Shown piece by piece: positions 5,229 through 5,980 of a stretch of 5,980 nt of DNA; within the stretch, counting starts at the first letter, position 1; each line of letters begins with the position of its first letter. Position numbers and translations under genes: made by a program. The DNA is taken from the NCBI GenBank assembly GCA_023388385.1, contig JAEWGK010000035.1, forward strand, positions 1 through 5,980, read 5' to 3'. The DNA comes from Actinomycetes bacterium (GTDB lineage: Bacteria > Actinomycetota > Actinomycetes > Mycobacteriales > Mycobacteriaceae). The notes below the pieces were generated by a model. The model searched no databases. It saw only the letters and a list, made by a program, of their open reading frames with translations, and was not told where the DNA came from.

Positions 5229-5980
5229 GTGGCCGACACCGCCGACAACCAGCAACGGCGCAAAGACGCGATGAAGAAGCTGGAGCGCGAGCTGAACAAG
5301 CGCGAGCGCGCCGAGAAGGCCCGCCCGCTGGGAGTGGTCGCAGCGACCGTGGTCATCCTGGCCGTCATCGTCGGCGGCATCTGGTTCCTGACCACCCGCG
5401 GCGGCGACGAGGAGGACGCGACCGCGGAGGCCGCGTCCTCCGAGGCCACCACCGAACCGGATCAGCCGGCCCCGCTGGAGCCGACCCCCGTCCAGGGCGA
5501 CGTCGTCCCGATGTCCCGCGAGACCCCGCTGGCCGATACGGTCACGTGCTCCTACCCGGCCGACGGCCAGGACGCCGACGTCACCCCGCCGCCGACCGAG
5601 AACATCCCGGCGAAGGGCACGGTCACCGTCACCCTGAAGACGAACAAGGGCGCGATCCCGATGACGCTGGATCGCTCCGTCTCCCCATGCGCGGTCAACG
5701 CGATCGAGCACCTGGCCAAGGAGGGCTTCTACGACGACACGGTCTGCCACCGCATCACAGGCGGCGGCCTCAACGTCCTGCAGTGCGGCGATCCGACCGG
5801 CACCGGCTCCGGCGGCCCGGGCTTCTCCTTCCCCGACGAATGGCCGGTGAAGGACTCGAAGCTGGACCCGAACACCCCGCTGGTCTACCCGGAGGGCTCC
5901 ATCGCCATGGCGAACTCCGGCCCGGACACCAACGGCTCCCAGTTCTTCCTCAACTGGGCCGACGGCCAGCTGCCCCCGGC
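5229..5980 (+). CDS. ppiB: Membrane-anchored cyclophilin-type peptidyl-prolyl cis-trans isomerase (3' end outside window)
   Basis: The first 250 residues are present; the gene runs off the right edge. A Lys/Arg/Glu-rich cytoplasmic segment (about 8-33, KDAMKKLERELNKRERAEK) is followed by one hydrophobic helix at about 34-55 (PLGVVAATVVILAVIVGGIW). Then come an acidic, Pro/Ala-rich linker (59-100) and a cyclophilin domain from about 130. The positive-inside pattern places the isomerase domain outside the membrane, as a signal anchor. Cyclophilin landmarks are CHRI at 173-176, with R175 equivalent to the catalytic arginine, LQCGDPTGTGSGGPG at 184-198, and MANSGPDTNGSQFFLN at 227-242. The cysteines C107, C153, C173 and C186 suit an extracytoplasmic domain with possible disulfides. 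By family it catalyses prolyl-bond isomerisation during folding of exported proteins. The GTG start is chosen from the purine-rich ribosome-binding region and the family N-terminus; an in-frame TAA at 5175-5177 limits any extension. The symbol follows mycobacterial usage, and other genomes may name it differently. Confidence 0.93.
   Translation, partial: MADTADNQQRRKDAMKKLERELNKRERAEKARPLGVVAATVVILAVIVGGIWFLTTRGGDEEDATAEAASSEATTEPDQPAPLEPTPVQGDVVPMSRETPLADTVTCSYPADGQDADVTPPPTENIPAKGTVTVTLKTNKGAIPMTLDRSVSPCAVNAIEHLAKEGFYDDTVCHRITGGGLNVLQCGDPTGTGSGGPGFSFPDEWPVKDSKLDPNTPLVYPEGSIAMANSGPDTNGSQFFLNWADGQLPP

Noticed and set aside
484..5274. A 1596-codon open frame on the plus strand, antisense to the helicase, hisS and MBL genes
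   Set aside because: All three minus-strand genes lie in one frame because the gaps (15 and 18 nt) are multiples of three, and this frame is codon-aligned with them. It can be closed only by TTA, CTA or TCA codons in those genes, which GC-rich genomes almost never use. The product is low-complexity without motifs, and the helicase and synthetase motifs read clearly on the other strand.
4788..5750. A 320-codon minus-strand frame opposite ppiB and the intergenic region
   Set aside because: It is antisense to the clear cyclophilin gene and in a different frame from the MBL gene; its composition is typical of GC-rich shadow frames.
1..5980. A hidden defence island, mobile element, CRISPR array or RNA gene
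   Set aside because: I see no transposase, integrase, spaced direct repeats, tRNA-like cloverleaf or toxin-antitoxin pair. The SNF2 helicase alone, in a conserved housekeeping neighbourhood, is not evidence for a defence system.

Overview
The window is very GC-rich, with codons ending almost always in G or C. It reads as a chromosomal housekeeping segment of a high-GC actinobacterium, most likely a Corynebacterium or a close relative in the Mycobacteriales. The main reason is gene order: a membrane-anchored cyclophilin (ppiB) stands divergent to a metallo-beta-lactamase-fold hydrolase followed by hisS. As I recall it, this is the arrangement of Rv2582, Rv2581c and Rv2580c in Mycobacterium tuberculosis, where relA lies just beyond ppiB. 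That comparison is from memory, not from a search.

Layout. Positions 2-205 (+) hold the 3' end of an unrecognised gene. Positions 4971 down to 202 (-) form a tight three-gene unit: the MBL-fold hydrolase (4971-4294), hisS (4275-2995) and a SNF2-family DNA helicase/translocase with an N-terminal helix-hairpin-helix (2979-202). The gaps are 18 and 15 nt. The helicase stop codon overlaps the stop codon of the converging left-edge gene. Positions 4972-5228 are a 257-nt divergent promoter region containing a GC-rich 25-nt near-perfect inverted repeat. From 5229 to the right edge (+) runs a truncated secreted or membrane-anchored peptidyl-prolyl isomerase.

How the genes work together. HisS charges tRNA-His. 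The MBL hydrolase is probably a GloB-like zinc thioesterase whose substrate is unknown. The helicase is probably a double-stranded-DNA translocase for repair or remodelling. PpiB assists protein folding outside the cytoplasmic membrane. The minus-strand genes are probably co-transcribed, but an AT-rich -10-like element immediately before hisS suggests that hisS also has its own promoter and may be translated from a leaderless mRNA.

I see no mobile element, CRISPR array, RNA gene or obvious novel defence system. The region is mostly ordinary. The points worth a second look are the possible leaderless hisS start, the uncharacterised N-terminal half of the helicase, the inverted repeat between the divergent promoters and the MBL-hisS linkage.
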